From: Ureibacillus massiliensis 4400831 = CIP 108448 = CCUG 49529
GTDB lineage: Bacteria > Bacillota > Bacilli > Bacillales_A > Planococcaceae
Reading direction: 5' to 3'
Assembly (NCBI RefSeq): GCF_000772965.1
Contig: NZ_JPVQ01000017.1
Location: 1-64,000, forward strand
Length of the DNA stretch: 64,000 nucleotides
Shown here: positions 19,445 to 30,100 of the stretch, piece by piece
Layout: each line of letters begins with the position of its first letter
Position numbering within the stretch: the first letter of the stretch is position 1
Made by a program: the position numbers and the translations under genes
Notes under the pieces: model-generated
Seen by the model: only the letters and a program-made list of their open reading frames with translations
What the model was told of the DNA's origin: nothing
The model's database searches: none

Positions 19445-20611
19445 ATGGTAGATATATTAATAGAGTTTGGTCTTGGAATTACAAGACTATTTATAAATCC
19501 GTTATTTTATATAGCGATTGCGATGTCTGTTTATTTAGGATATCGACGAGTAAAGAGAGAGAGAAGAAATTTTCATATCCGAATTTTATCGGGATGGTCG
19601 GAACTTTCCGGTCTTTTTAAGGAAGGACTTTTATTATCTCTTTCAATTTCACTGCTTTCTTTAGCCATTGGTTTAACTGTTCCTATTCAGTTGCTTTTCA
19701 TGGTGACAATTATTAGTGTCGTAGCACTAGTAACTTATTTCTTTCATCTGCTTTCACCCATTATTTACATTACCATTAGTATAGGGTTATTAATGGTAAT
19801 GGGAATGCAAAATTGGTCCTTTAACTTGTTTGGGCTGGAGTTTATGGGGGTAAATGTGGAAGAAGGAGCAGCTGTTACGATATCGATTCTCGTCGGATTG
19901 CTGTTAATTGCTGAAGGAATATTAATTCGTCAAAATGGGGCTCTTTATGCATCTCCAATTGTTGAGAAAACGAAACGCGGAATGAAAGCTGTTGCGTTTT
20001 TAAGTAAAAAGGTTTGGGTTTTACCAATATTTTTGGTGATTCCTGGTGATGCTATTCAAGCTTATTTCCCATTTTGGCCACAGTTTTCCCTTGGTACTAA
20101 TGAGTTTTCTATCGTATTATTTCCTATTGTAATTGGATTCCAGCAAATGGCTCGACATTCGTTACCTATCAATTTCTATCAAAGATTAGGGCGATCTGTT
20201 TTAGTCCTTGGAGAAATTGTTGTAATCGGTGGATTAATTTCTTACTTTGAACCGTTAGTCGGATTAGTAGTGTTACTTGTTGGGTTTGTATGGCGCATTA
20301 TTCTATCGATTGTTTATCGAAGTACAGAAAGTAACGGTATGTACGCTGTATCTCCGAAAGCAGATGGCGTTATGATTGCTGCTGTATTACCCGATTCACC
20401 AGCAGAAAAAATGGGGTTAGTAGCTGGAGAAGTAATCCGTAAAGTGAATGGTGTTGAAGTTCATACTGTACGTGAACTTTATGAAGCATTACAAAAGAAT
20501 GCTGCACATTGCCGTATTGAAGTAATCGATCAGAAAAATGAATTACGATTAACACAGCACGTTGTTCATAGTAAGGACCATCATCAGGTAGGTTTATTAT
20601 TAGTGGAGTAA
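19445..20611 (+). CDS. minJ: Division topological determinant MinJ
   Basis: MinJ bridges DivIVA and MinD at poles and septa. 388 aa with about seven transmembrane segments in residues 10-300, then a soluble C-terminal PDZ domain (about 305-385, with MIAAVLPDSPAEKMGLVAGEVI). B. subtilis MinJ is 397 aa with the same layout, and the neighbour ctpB agrees. Start ATG 19445 after GGTAGGTG. Confidence 0.9.
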   Translation: MVDILIEFGLGITRLFINPLFYIAIAMSVYLGYRRVKRERRNFHIRILSGWSELSGLFKEGLLLSLSISLLSLAIGLTVPIQLLFMVTIISVVALVTYFFHLLSPIIYITISIGLLMVMGMQNWSFNLFGLEFMGVNVEEGAAVTISILVGLLLIAEGILIRQNGALYASPIVEKTKRGMKAVAFLSKKVWVLPIFLVIPGDAIQAYFPFWPQFSLGTNEFSIVLFPIVIGFQQMARHSLPINFYQRLGRSVLVLGEIVVIGGLISYFEPLVGLVVLLVGFVWRIILSIVYRSTESNGMYAVSPKADGVMIAAVLPDSPAEKMGLVAGEVIRKVNGVEVHTVRELYEALQKNAAHCRIEVIDQKNELRLTQHVVHSKDHHQVGLLLVE

Positions 20612-20664
20612 GTCTTTCATTAATAAATGGGAAAGTTGTAATTGGTTAGATAAATAGAGGTGCA

Positions 20665-20910
20665 ATGGTGGATTCAATCGTAGAAAAGTTATTGCTCGCG
20701 CTTTTTTTACCAGGATTATTAGTCATTCTTTTTACTCGCATCACTTATAATCACATTGTGGCGCTTTTATTGTCGATTGCATTAATTGCTGCATCGGTTT
20801 ATGCAGGATACTCAACACCAGCCATTGTTTTTGTAGCGGATGCATTTTCCCTAACAATTGGATTCTGGTTTGCGACGAGAATGAGGAAACAAAGTAAGAA
20901 AGAAGATTGA
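20665..20910 (+). CDS. csbA: CsbA family (DUF2198) small membrane protein
   Basis: 81 aa with two to three membrane spans (residues 8-25, 29-48 and 52-68) and a basic tail (ATRMRKQSKKED). LFLPGLLVILFTR and DAFSLTIGF fit the CsbA/DUF2198 family. In B. subtilis csbA lies just before uvrB; here it is downstream of minJ. ATG 20665 is close to AGAGGTG, and GTG 20668 is better spaced, so the start is uncertain by one codon. Function unknown. Confidence 0.78.
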   Translation: MVDSIVEKLLLALFLPGLLVILFTRITYNHIVALLLSIALIAASVYAGYSTPAIVFVADAFSLTIGFWFATRMRKQSKKED

Positions 20911-20924
20911 ATAAAATATAATGA

Positions 20925-20963
20925 AGAGTGCGGACTATATTAAACAGTTCGCACTCTTTTTAT
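20925..20963 (+). terminator. Terminator between csbA and azlD
   Basis: AGAGTGCGGACT pairs with AGTTCGCACTCT around a 9-nt loop, followed by TTTTTATAT. It lies between convergent genes and may act in both directions. Confidence 0.85.
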
Positions 20964-20995
20964 ATACAATGACGACTATAGTTGATAATCCTTTG

Positions 20996-21322
20996 TTAAA
21001 TAAGAACGTATCTTAAAATAGCCATTGTGACAACGCCTGCGACTACTGTTTGAGATAAGCTTTTCGTAATTATAGCTACTAATGCAGTTGGAACGAAAGC
21101 GATGACATTGAGCCAATCAAAAGTTACGATTGGGCCTTCTGCATTCAAAAGTGATTCAACTACGAGGGCACTTAAAATACAGACAGGGATATATTGCAGC
21201 CAACGTAATACAACCTGTGGCAATTGAATATTCCGAACTAATATAAAGGGGGTAATTCTTGGAATCCATGTAACAATGGCACAAGCTAGTATGACTAGTA
21301 CCATCGTAAGTGTCGTAGTCAT
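20996..21322 (-). CDS. azlD: AzlD family branched-chain amino acid exporter subunit
   Basis: 108 aa with about four hydrophobic spans and the AzlD hallmark WIPRITPF near residue 19. AzlD is the small partner of AzlC, which exports branched-chain amino acids or analogues such as 4-azaleucine. Its ATG overlaps the azlC stop by 4 bp, so the pair is translationally coupled. Confidence 0.92.
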   Translation of the reverse strand: MTTTLTMVLVILACAIVTWIPRITPFILVRNIQLPQVVLRWLQYIPVCILSALVVESLLNAEGPIVTFDWLNVIAFVPTALVAIITKSLSQTVVAGVVTMAILRYVLI

Positions 21323-22044
21323 TTTTCAGTCACCACCCCGATGGTTGCAACAATAACTGTTGAAAATAAAACTGCTAAATGGCCAGGTAAAAAATAAGAA
21401 AAAGCATACATGAATAGAGCGATACAGCCAATTAATTTTAAGTAATGAAAAAGCTTTGTCTTTCCTACGTCCACTAGATTCAATACAAGGAGTGCCACAA
21501 ACATAGCTACAAGAGCAAAATCTAAACCTAAGCTCTCGGCATTGGGAAGCCATTTACCAACAATTCCTCCGATTGTACAGGAAGCAATCCATGTTAAATA
21601 AGCTGTTATATTTAAACCATCCATCCATCTACCGCCAAGATGGTTTTCTTTCATTAACTTAGTCACTGCAACGCCAAAAGTTTCGTCTGTTAATAATGAC
21701 CCAAAGCCGATATTGCGGAGGGATGAATATCGAGTTAGATGTGGTGCTACCGTTAGAGACATTAAAAAATGACGTAAGTTAACAATAAAAGTTGTGATAA
21801 TGATGATAGAAATCGGTGCACCTGCAACATATAGCGCACAAAAGATAAACTGCGCAGATCCAGCATAAACAAAAACGGATAATAAAAAGATTTCAAGTAT
21901 GGATAAGTTTGAAGTAATACCAATTACCCCGAAAGCAAGGCCGATACTGATATAGCCAAGTAATGTTGGTATACAGTCTCTAATCCCCTGATAAAATGAA
22001 TCGGTTGTAATGGATTGCTGATTAAATTCTGTTTGCGTAACCAA
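21319..22044 (-). CDS. azlC: AzlC family branched-chain amino acid exporter subunit
   Basis: 241 aa integral membrane protein. The AzlC hallmarks are visible: GIRDCIPTLLGYISIGLAFG near the N-terminus, VYAGSAQF, NLRHFLMS, and LTDETFGV. It forms the exporter with AzlD. A divergent XRE-cupin gene starts about 265 bp away and is the likely regulator; in B. subtilis the azl operon is instead controlled by the Lrp-type AzlB. Confidence 0.93.
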   Translation of the reverse strand: MVTQTEFNQQSITTDSFYQGIRDCIPTLLGYISIGLAFGVIGITSNLSILEIFLLSVFVYAGSAQFIFCALYVAGAPISIIIITTFIVNLRHFLMSLTVAPHLTRYSSLRNIGFGSLLTDETFGVAVTKLMKENHLGGRWMDGLNITAYLTWIASCTIGGIVGKWLPNAESLGLDFALVAMFVALLVLNLVDVGKTKLFHYLKLIGCIALFMYAFSYFLPGHLAVLFSTVIVATIGVVTEK

Positions 22045-22266
22045 GTCAAATCAAACCCCTTAAAATAGAATTATCTTAAACTCTTTCAATTTAAATAGGT
22101 TTCTAATATAGTAAAACTACATGTCAAAAAATGTATTTGGAACCAATGTCATTTTAACACGTTCATGTTATGTAGTATAGCAGTTTAAAAAGGCTCCGCC
22201 ATTGCTTTGCACCGTATTACTATATTAAAATTAAATAATCAAAAAAATCAAAATGTTTATTATAGT

Positions 22267-22278
22267 ATACATATGTAT
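22267..22278. promoter_or_regulatory. Candidate operator between azlC and its divergent regulator
   Basis: ATACATATGTAT is a perfect 12-bp palindrome about 30 bp before the XRE-cupin start, with an AT-rich surround. It is plausible as the autoregulatory site of that protein; no consensus was recognised. Confidence 0.3.
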
Positions 22279-22309
22279 TTTATAAAAGACAATGGGGCGG
22301 TGGAGATTG

Positions 22310-22861
22310 ATGGAGCAAATGAGTAAAAATATTGGGTTTCAGCTAAAAAGGTTCCGCAGTTTAAGAGGTTTAAGTTTGGATGATGTTGCCAAAGCTACAG
22401 GTGTAAGCAAGGCACAGCTTGCCCAAATTGAAAAAGGTGAAGCAAATCCTACTGTATCAACGATTTGGAAAATAGCAACGGGTTTGAAAGTTTCCTTTTC
22501 TACTTTAATGCAGCCTTCAAAAGAATATTTTCAAAAATATGGGGCAAATTCAGAGTCCCCAGCTGTAGAAGAAGATGGAAAGTACCGCGTCTATTCAATC
22601 GTTCCTTATGATCCAAAGAGAGGATGGGAATTATTTAAGGTTGAGATTGATCCTGGTGTCATACATAAAAGTGAAGCCCATCCTGAAGGGGTAGAGGAAA
22701 CGATAACGGTTATTAAAGGACAAGCTGTAATCCAATGTGGTGATATGAAAGAAGTGTTGAACGAAGGAGAAACACTGATTTTTTCAGGACATCAGTCACA
22801 TCAATATGAAAACCTAACTAATGACATTACAATGTTATACTTAATTATTCAATATCAATAG
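22310..22861 (+). CDS. XRE-family HTH regulator with C-terminal cupin
   Basis: 183 aa from ATG 22310, which sits correctly behind GGTGGAG; an ATG at 22292 lies inside that signal. Residues 5-62 form an XRE helix-turn-helix (SLDDVAKATGVSKAQLAQIEKG). Residues 105-180 form a single cupin barrel, probably the ligand sensor (HPEGVEETITVIKG). This architecture typifies small-molecule-responsive repressors of transport operons. Divergence from azlCD points to that pair as the target (inference). Confidence 0.88.
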   Translation: MEQMSKNIGFQLKRFRSLRGLSLDDVAKATGVSKAQLAQIEKGEANPTVSTIWKIATGLKVSFSTLMQPSKEYFQKYGANSESPAVEEDGKYRVYSIVPYDPKRGWELFKVEIDPGVIHKSEAHPEGVEETITVIKGQAVIQCGDMKEVLNEGETLIFSGHQSHQYENLTNDITMLYLIIQYQ

Positions 22862-22872
22862 AGGTGGTACTA

Positions 22873-23490
22873 GTGAGCGAATGGTTTACCGTTGAAAACA
22901 TCGAAACACTAGCTGCACAATATCGTACACTTGGACCGCTAATTGGCATTTTGCTTCCCTTTCTTGAAGCATTATTACCCTTTTTGCCCCTTGTTGTCAT
23001 TGTCGTAGCAAATGCAAGCTCCTATGGCTTGTGGATTGGGTTTTTATTATCATGGATTGGAACGGTTTTAGGATCCTATGTTGTCTTTTTAATCGTTCGG
23101 AAATTCGGGAAACATCCTAAATTAAAACGTTTCATTCAAAAAGAAAATGTTCAAAAATTAATAAAATGGGTAGATATGAGAGGGTTAAGTCCGTTATTTA
23201 TATTACTATGTTTTCCATTCACACCTTCTGTTTTAGTGAATATTGTTGCTGGGCTTTCCCACATTAAAAAGAAATATTATTTCATCGTATTATTGGCTGG
23301 TAAGTTTGTCATGATTTTAAGCATGAGCGTATTAGGATATGATGTGGGCTCATTCATTAAAAATCCTTTAAAGCTTATACTTGTCGTTATTGCCGTTATT
23401 CTATTATGGATAATTAGTAAAGTAGTGGAAAGACGCTTAAATAAACGAGTTGAGGAAGATTTAAAAAGCTCCTTTCAAAAAGAAAATTAA
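22873..23490 (+). CDS. TVP38/TMEM64 family membrane protein (YhjE-like)
   Basis: 205 aa from GTG 22873, well spaced from AGAGGTGG; the upstream in-frame GTG at 22864 lies within it. About five membrane segments. The family (VTT/DedA-related) signature is seen in FLEALLPFLPLVV, the glycine-rich GFLLSWIGTVLGSYV, and FPFTPSVLVNIVAGLS. Related eukaryotic proteins are lipid scramblases; bacterial roles are less clear. B. subtilis yhjE lies between comK and addB, so context supports orthology. A terminator follows. Confidence 0.85.
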   Translation: MSEWFTVENIETLAAQYRTLGPLIGILLPFLEALLPFLPLVVIVVANASSYGLWIGFLLSWIGTVLGSYVVFLIVRKFGKHPKLKRFIQKENVQKLIKWVDMRGLSPLFILLCFPFTPSVLVNIVAGLSHIKKKYYFIVLLAGKFVMILSMSVLGYDVGSFIKNPLKLILVVIAVILLWIISKVVERRLNKRVEEDLKSSFQKEN

Positions 23491-23507
23491 AAATGTATTT
23501 TGCCCTC

Positions 23508-23547
23508 GAGTGGTTTACAATTGGATTTTGTGTAAACCGCTCTTTTA
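23508..23547 (+). terminator. Terminator before addB
   Basis: GAGTGGTTTACA pairs with TGTAAACCGCTC around a 10-nt loop, then TTTTATG. Confidence 0.85.
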
Positions 23548-23652
23548 TGTGTTTAGGTGGTTTTTCATGTAAAATAGATGAGAGCAAGTTACTCATAACG
23601 ATAAAAGAAATTTTTAATAGATAAATATTATTCAAAAAAGGGGGCTATCCAA

Positions 23653-26600
23653 TTGTCTATAAGAATCATAAGTGGACGAGCTGGTTCTGGGAAATCTACT
23701 CTTATTCAAAATGAAATCGTTACAGAACTAAAAAGAGATCCATTAGGTACGCCGATTTACGTCATTGTTCCTGATCAGATGTCCTTCTCGACAGAGTACG
23801 AATTGACAAATCATTATGACATTCGAGGGATGATTCGTGCACAGGTAATGACCTTTAAACGACTTGCCTGGTATGTGCTACAGGAAACTGGTGGTATTGC
23901 AAAGGAAAAAATCGATAAAATCGGATATCGCATGCTTATACGAAGACTTTTAATGGAACATAAGGATGAGTTCTCATTATTTCGTCAAGCTGCAGATAAG
24001 CGTGGCTTTACAGAGGAAGTAGAGCAATTGATTAAAGAATTTAGTCAATACAATATTAACAGTGAAGCATTACATGAAGTGATAGGTAAATTAGAGGGAA
24101 CACAAGCACCTCATACTTTAATTTCCAAAACGAAAGATTTACAACTCATTTTACAAGAGTTAGAGCAGCAGTTGGGGGACACCTATGTTGATGGAGATAG
24201 CTTCTTTCCAGTATTAGTGGAGCAATTACCTAACTCTGAGAAAATAAAACAAGCCCATATTTATATCGATGGTTTTACTGCCTTTACAGTGCGTGAATTT
24301 GATATCGTGAAGCAATTAATCGCTTTAGCTGAAAGAGTGACAATTGTTCTTCCTTTTGAAAATGAGCAGGATAAAGATGATGATCAGGCACTATTTTATC
24401 GTTCTGCAGTCATGTATGACAAATTGATGGATGAAGCAAAACAGTTACAGATTGAAGTTGAACCAAGAGTTCATTTAACAGGCAATTATCGTTTTCTAAA
24501 TAACGATTTAAGACAAATAGAAGCAAATTTTCATGAGCCTATTGTAAAACCAGTTAAATCTGATGGTTTTGTTCGAGTTTTAGAAGGGGCAAATCGTCGT
24601 GCGGAAGTTCATGGGATTGCCCGGGAAATATGCCGGTTAGTGAAAGAGGAAAAGGTAAGATATCAGGATATTGGGATTATGTACCGACAAGCCGATGTGT
24701 ACGATCCATTAATATTAACGATATTTCCTCAATATGACATTCCAGTTTTTACAAATGAGAAAAAGGCGATGTTACATCATCCTTTAATTGAGTTTAGTCG
24801 TTCAATTTTAGAAGTTGTTACTTCAAAATGGCAATATGAACCTGTATTTAGAAGTGTTAAAACAGACTTGTTTTTCCCGTTAAAAAGTAATTTAACGGAG
24901 ATGCGTGAAAAAGCAGATCAATTTGAGAATTTTGTCATCGCCCAAGGTATATATGGTTATCGATGGTTTGAAGAGTCACGTTGGTTTTATAAGAAATATC
25001 GTGGTTTAGAATTTTTAACAAAGCGTCAAACGGATGAAGAATTGGCCATACAACGAACGATTGATGAAATGAGGTCTTTGATTTCAGAGCCTTTAATGGA
25101 GCTGCAAAAGAATTTAGAAGATTCGGAGACTGGTCGCGATATCGCTCTAGCACTTTATCAATGTATAGAAAATCTTCAAGTATATGAAAAATTACAAGCG
25201 TTAAAAGATGAAGAATTAGAAAAAAATCTACTTATTAGTGCAGCTGAGCATGATCAAGCTTGGAACCGGTGGATAAATGTGCTAGATCAGTTTGTCATTA
25301 TGTTTGGTGATCAAAAAATGACAGTTGAAGAGGCTGCGAAGATTTTGGATGAAGGGTATGACACACTTCAATTTTCTAGCATTCCCCCTGCTGTCGATGA
25401 AGTAACAGTAGCAACAGTGGAATATTCTCGTTTTGATAATATGAAGGTAGTTTTCGTGATTGGCGTAAATGACGGGGTATATCCAATGCGCATGGATTAT
25501 GAAGGACTCATAACAGATGTGGAAAGAGAATGGTTTTCTGCAGTTGATACAGAATTATCACCAACCTCTAAGCATCGATTGTTACAGGAAGCATTTTTAA
25601 TATATCGTGCATTTTCTTCACCAACAGAAAGACTTTATGTGACCTTTGCAAGTGCAGATGAGGAAAGTAAGTCTTTACTTCCATCACTTTATATCAATCG
25701 ATTGCATAAATTGTTTGAGATAAATGGGGAAAAAACGTTACCACATGAACGAATCCTTATTGATCCAATTGAAGAGCTCGATAAAAGCAATGTTCTTTCT
25801 TATCTACAGCATCCGGCTACAGCTATTGCCTATTTGATGATGCAGCTAAGACAAGCTCAATATACAAATGAATTAGCCCCTGAATGGGTAGCGTTAAAAA
25901 CCTATTACGAACAAGATATAAAATGGAAATCAACGCTTCAATCCATAATGGGTCCGTTAGAAAAGAAAAATGAAGCAGAAAGATTGACTCAAGATATTAC
26001 AGATGAACTTTACGGAACAGAGCTTACATCAAGTGTTTCGAGGGTAGAGAAATTTTACAGCTGTCCATTTGCCCATTTTACAACATATGGATTAGGTCTT
26101 GAAGAAAGAGCCCAATACAAATTAGAAAATTTTGCGATGGGGGATTTATTCCACGAAGCATTAAAATGGATTTCCATCGAAACAGAGAAGAAAAAAATAG
26201 CTTGGAATAAATTATCAAAAGAGCAGTGTGCATTGCTTGCTAGATCTGCAGTGGAGCATATCGTTCCGGTATTTTCTCATCAAATATTACTAAGCAGTGC
26301 GAGGTACCGATATATTCAGCATAAATTAATCCGTATCGTAGAAAGAACGATGATTGCACTATCACAGCAGGCAAAATCCTCACATTTCAGACCAATTGCT
26401 ATAGAGGCTTCCTTTGGTCCAGGAAAAGAGATGCTACCGCCACTAGAAATTGATTTAAATGGTGGTAGAAAGATGAAGCTGCGCGGTCGAATTGACCGTA
26501 TTGATAGTGCTGAAGTTGACCAAAAAGCGTTTTTGCGTGTCATTGACTATAAATCTTCCAGTCGTGATTTAGATTTAAATGAAGTGTATTATGGATTATC

Positions 26601-27177
26601 CTTGCAGCTTTTAACCTATTTAAATGTTGCTGTAGATAATGCGAGTCATTGGATTACAGGTGAGGCGAAACCAGCAGGTGTTTTATATGTTCATGTCCAT
26701 AATCCGATTTTAAAAATAGAAGAAGAACTCGACGAAGCAACTCTTGAGATGGAACGTTTACGAAAATTCCGCATGAAAGGTTTATTAGCTGAAGATATAG
26801 ATTCATTGGTATTAATGGATGAGGAGCTTCAAGAAAGTGGAAAATCTAAAATCATACCAGTGCAATTGAAAAAGGATGGCTCTGTTTATCAGCGTAATTC
26901 TCGTGTAGTCATTCCATTTGAAATGGATCATTTGCAGCAATATGTACGCAGTAAGCATAAGCAAGCTGGTGATGGTATTTTAAGCGGGGAAACATCGATT
27001 GGACCATATAAATTAAAAAATAAAACAGCCTGCGATTTCTGTTCATTTAAATCGGTTTGTCAATTTGATCCTACTGATAACATGCAAAACTACCATCAAT
27101 TACAGGCAGAACAATCGGAAAATATACTTCACAAAATCAAAGAGGAGTTGAACAGTGATGCGAGCGATACCTTCTAA
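23653..27177 (+). CDS. addB: Helicase-exonuclease subunit AddB
   Basis: AddAB is the RecBCD counterpart that resects double-strand breaks and recognises Chi. 1174 aa from a TTG behind AAAGGGGGC. Residues 1-20 carry a Walker A (GRAGSGKST). The C-terminal nuclease domain has FRVIDYKSS-type residues (here LRVIDYKSS, about 965). The Fe-S staple cysteines fall at about 804, 1127, 1130 and 1136, close to the B. subtilis positions. The end overlaps addA by about 20 bp, so the pair is one operon. Confidence 0.97.
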   Translation: MSIRIISGRAGSGKSTLIQNEIVTELKRDPLGTPIYVIVPDQMSFSTEYELTNHYDIRGMIRAQVMTFKRLAWYVLQETGGIAKEKIDKIGYRMLIRRLLMEHKDEFSLFRQAADKRGFTEEVEQLIKEFSQYNINSEALHEVIGKLEGTQAPHTLISKTKDLQLILQELEQQLGDTYVDGDSFFPVLVEQLPNSEKIKQAHIYIDGFTAFTVREFDIVKQLIALAERVTIVLPFENEQDKDDDQALFYRSAVMYDKLMDEAKQLQIEVEPRVHLTGNYRFLNNDLRQIEANFHEPIVKPVKSDGFVRVLEGANRRAEVHGIAREICRLVKEEKVRYQDIGIMYRQADVYDPLILTIFPQYDIPVFTNEKKAMLHHPLIEFSRSILEVVTSKWQYEPVFRSVKTDLFFPLKSNLTEMREKADQFENFVIAQGIYGYRWFEESRWFYKKYRGLEFLTKRQTDEELAIQRTIDEMRSLISEPLMELQKNLEDSETGRDIALALYQCIENLQVYEKLQALKDEELEKNLLISAAEHDQAWNRWINVLDQFVIMFGDQKMTVEEAAKILDEGYDTLQFSSIPPAVDEVTVATVEYSRFDNMKVVFVIGVNDGVYPMRMDYEGLITDVEREWFSAVDTELSPTSKHRLLQEAFLIYRAFSSPTERLYVTFASADEESKSLLPSLYINRLHKLFEINGEKTLPHERILIDPIEELDKSNVLSYLQHPATAIAYLMMQLRQAQYTNELAPEWVALKTYYEQDIKWKSTLQSIMGPLEKKNEAERLTQDITDELYGTELTSSVSRVEKFYSCPFAHFTTYGLGLEERAQYKLENFAMGDLFHEALKWISIETEKKKIAWNKLSKEQCALLARSAVEHIVPVFSHQILLSSARYRYIQHKLIRIVERTMIALSQQAKSSHFRPIAIEASFGPGKEMLPPLEIDLNGGRKMKLRGRIDRIDSAEVDQKAFLRVIDYKSSSRDLDLNEVYYGLSLQLLTYLNVAVDNASHWITGEAKPAGVLYVHVHNPILKIEEELDEATLEMERLRKFRMKGLLAEDIDSLVLMDEELQESGKSKIIPVQLKKDGSVYQRNSRVVIPFEMDHLQQYVRSKHKQAGDGILSGETSIGPYKLKNKTACDFCSFKSVCQFDPTDNMQNYHQLQAEQSENILHKIKEELNSDASDTF

Positions 27178-30100
27178 AGGGCCAGATGTAACATGGACGG
27201 ACGAGCAATGGAAAGCAATATGGGCTACAGGACAAGATACGCTTGTATCAGCTGCTGCTGGCTCTGGAAAAACAGCAGTTCTGATTAATCGTATGATTGA
27301 AAAAGTTATTGCAAATGAAAATCCTATTGATGTAGATGAATTGCTTGTTGTGACCTTTACAAATGCATCTGCAGCGGAAATGCGCCATCGTTTGAGTGAG
27401 GCTTTAGAAAAAGAAATAGCGAAAGACCCACGTAATCAGCATTTACGTCGTCAATTAAGCTTAGTAAATAAAGCGCAAATCTCCACTTTGCATTCATTCT
27501 GTTTATCCATAGTACGTCAGTATGCCTATTTACTTGATATTGATCCCGGATTCCGTATTGCAAATGAAGGGGAATCATCATTATTAAGAGATGATGTTTT
27601 AGCAGAAGTATTGGAAGAAGCTTACGATAATAAGGATGAAGCAAAAGTAAATGCCGTGTATCGTTTGGTAGATAGCTTCACATCAGATAGGGACGATCAA
27701 GCTATTGAGACATTGATTGATCGACTTTACGAGACTTCTCGCGTTCATCCTAAGCCGTCTGAATGGTTAAAATCTTTACCTAAACAATACAAGCTACCAG
27801 CTGATGCAACAATTGATCAATTACCTTACATTGATCATGTAAAAAATGCAGTGAAGTTTAGTTTGCAAGAGGCCTTTGCTTATATTGTAGATATGCGTGA
27901 GCTTGCATTAAAGCCAGATGGTCCTGCTCCTTATGGCGAAACTGCTGAATTGGATTTTATACTGATTCAAGAGGGAATCCGCAGAGTTACTAATGGTACA
28001 TGGCAGGAATTATATGATTATTTCGCTTCTTTAAAATGGTCAACTCTTGCAAGAGTAAAAAAAGATAGCTGTGATCCAGATTTACAAGATTTAGCAAAGA
28101 AAAAAAGAGATCATGCTAAAAAGATAATGACTCAAATAAAAGATTCATTTTTTACGAGAACACCTGCGAGATTGTTAGAAGAAATTCGTCTAATGGCACC
28201 GTTAATCGAAACGTTAGTAGAGTTAACTGAAAACTACGGTAAAAAGTTTCGAGCAGCAAAGCTTGAGCGCGGATTAGTCGATTTTTCTGATTTGGAGCAT
28301 TATGCTCTTCAAATATTAGCTGACGTTGAAAATGGTGAACTTCAGCCATCTGAAGTAGCGAAGGAATTTCAACAAAAATTTAAAGAAGTACTAGTGGATG
28401 AATACCAAGATACGAATATGCTGCAAGAAACGATATTACAGCTTGTGAAAAGCGGAGATGAAGCAACGGGTAATTTATTTATGGTAGGGGATGTAAAGCA
28501 ATCCATCTATCGATTCCGATTAGCTGAACCAATGCTTTTCTTAAACAAATACTTAACATTTGAAGACGATCCAAAGAATACTGGGTTAAAAATTGATTTA
28601 AATGCAAACTTCCGAAGTCGTAAAGAAGTACTACATGGGACAAACTATGTTTTCCAACAAATTATGGGGAAGGCTGTTGGGGAAATAGATTACGATGAAA
28701 AAGCGGAGTTAAAGCCTGGAGCGCCCTATGATGATATTGAAACACCAGTGGAATTTGTTGTTTTGTATGAAGAACAAGAAGAAGAGACTTCAAGCAACGA
28801 AAATGAAACGACTGAAGTAGATATTGTAACGGAAGAGGAAATTGCAAAATCTCAACAAGAGGCTCGCTATATTATAAGTAGAATTAAAGAGCTAATCGAA
28901 AGTGGCGCAACGGTTTACAACGCGAAAGAAAAAGATCCGGCAAAACGAATGAGACCTATACGATATAGTGACATTGTCATTTTAATGCGTTCTATGACTT
29001 GGTCTGCAGATTTAGTAGAAGAATTTAAGTCAGCGGGTATACCTCTTTATGCAGAATCTTCAAAGGGATACTTTGAGGCATTAGAAGTGATGGTCATGCT
29101 AAACGTATTAAAAATTGTAGATAATCCATATCAGGATATCCCATTAGCCTCTGCATTGCGAGCGCCCTTTGTTGGTTTGACGGAAAATGAGCTAGCAACA
29201 ATTCGACTAGCAAAAAAGAATGTTCCTTTTTATGAATCAGTAAAAACATTTGTCCGGGAGGAACGCTCAGGTTTAAATGGAAATACAGCTGAGAAGCTAC
29301 ATCAATTTCTAATTCAATTAGAAGAATGGCGGAATATGGCTCGTCGTGGATCGTTATCAGATCTAATTTGGAGAATATATTTAGATACGAATTATTATGA
29401 AATGGTCGGTGCGATGGCCAATGGAAAACAAAGACAAGCAAACTTACGTACATTACATGACCGCGCATTAATGTATGAGAAATCATCATTCCGAGGATTA
29501 TTCCGTTTCCTACGATTTATTGATCGAATGCGTTTGAGAGGGGATGATTTAGGAGTCGCTAAATCCATTGGTGAGAAGGATGATGTCGTTCGATTAGAAA
29601 CGATTCACTCATCAAAAGGGCTAGAATATCCTGTTGTATTTGTAGCAGGGCTTGGTCGTAGCTTTAACCAAATGGACTTTTCCAATACTTATTTGTTTGA
29701 TCAGCAATATGGACTTGCTGTAAAAGCAATAGATCCTGACAATCGTATCATCTATACTTCCCTGCCATTTTTAGCAATGAAAGAAAAGAAAATTTTAGAA
29801 ATGAAAGCGGAGGAAATGCGAATTTTATACGTGGCAATGACACGTGCAAAGGAAAGACTCATTTTAGTTGGTTCAGTGAAAAATTGGGAGAAAACAAGAG
29901 ATGAATGGTGTGAGATTGGACATCTTTCAGAGCAATCAATGCTCCCAGAATATTTGAGAGCTCGTGCGAAAAATTATTTAGATTGGATTGGACCAGCAGT
30001 TGCTCGCCATGAATGTTTCGCATCCTTCCATAATGGAAAGTACAATGTGATCTCACATCCTTCAAAATGGATGATTTCGGCTATTCCTAATGAAACTTTT

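Noticed and set aside
20612-20634. SigB promoter for csbA (GTCTTT then GGGAAA)
   Set aside because: Spacer is only 11 bp and the -35 is poor, so the match is too weak.
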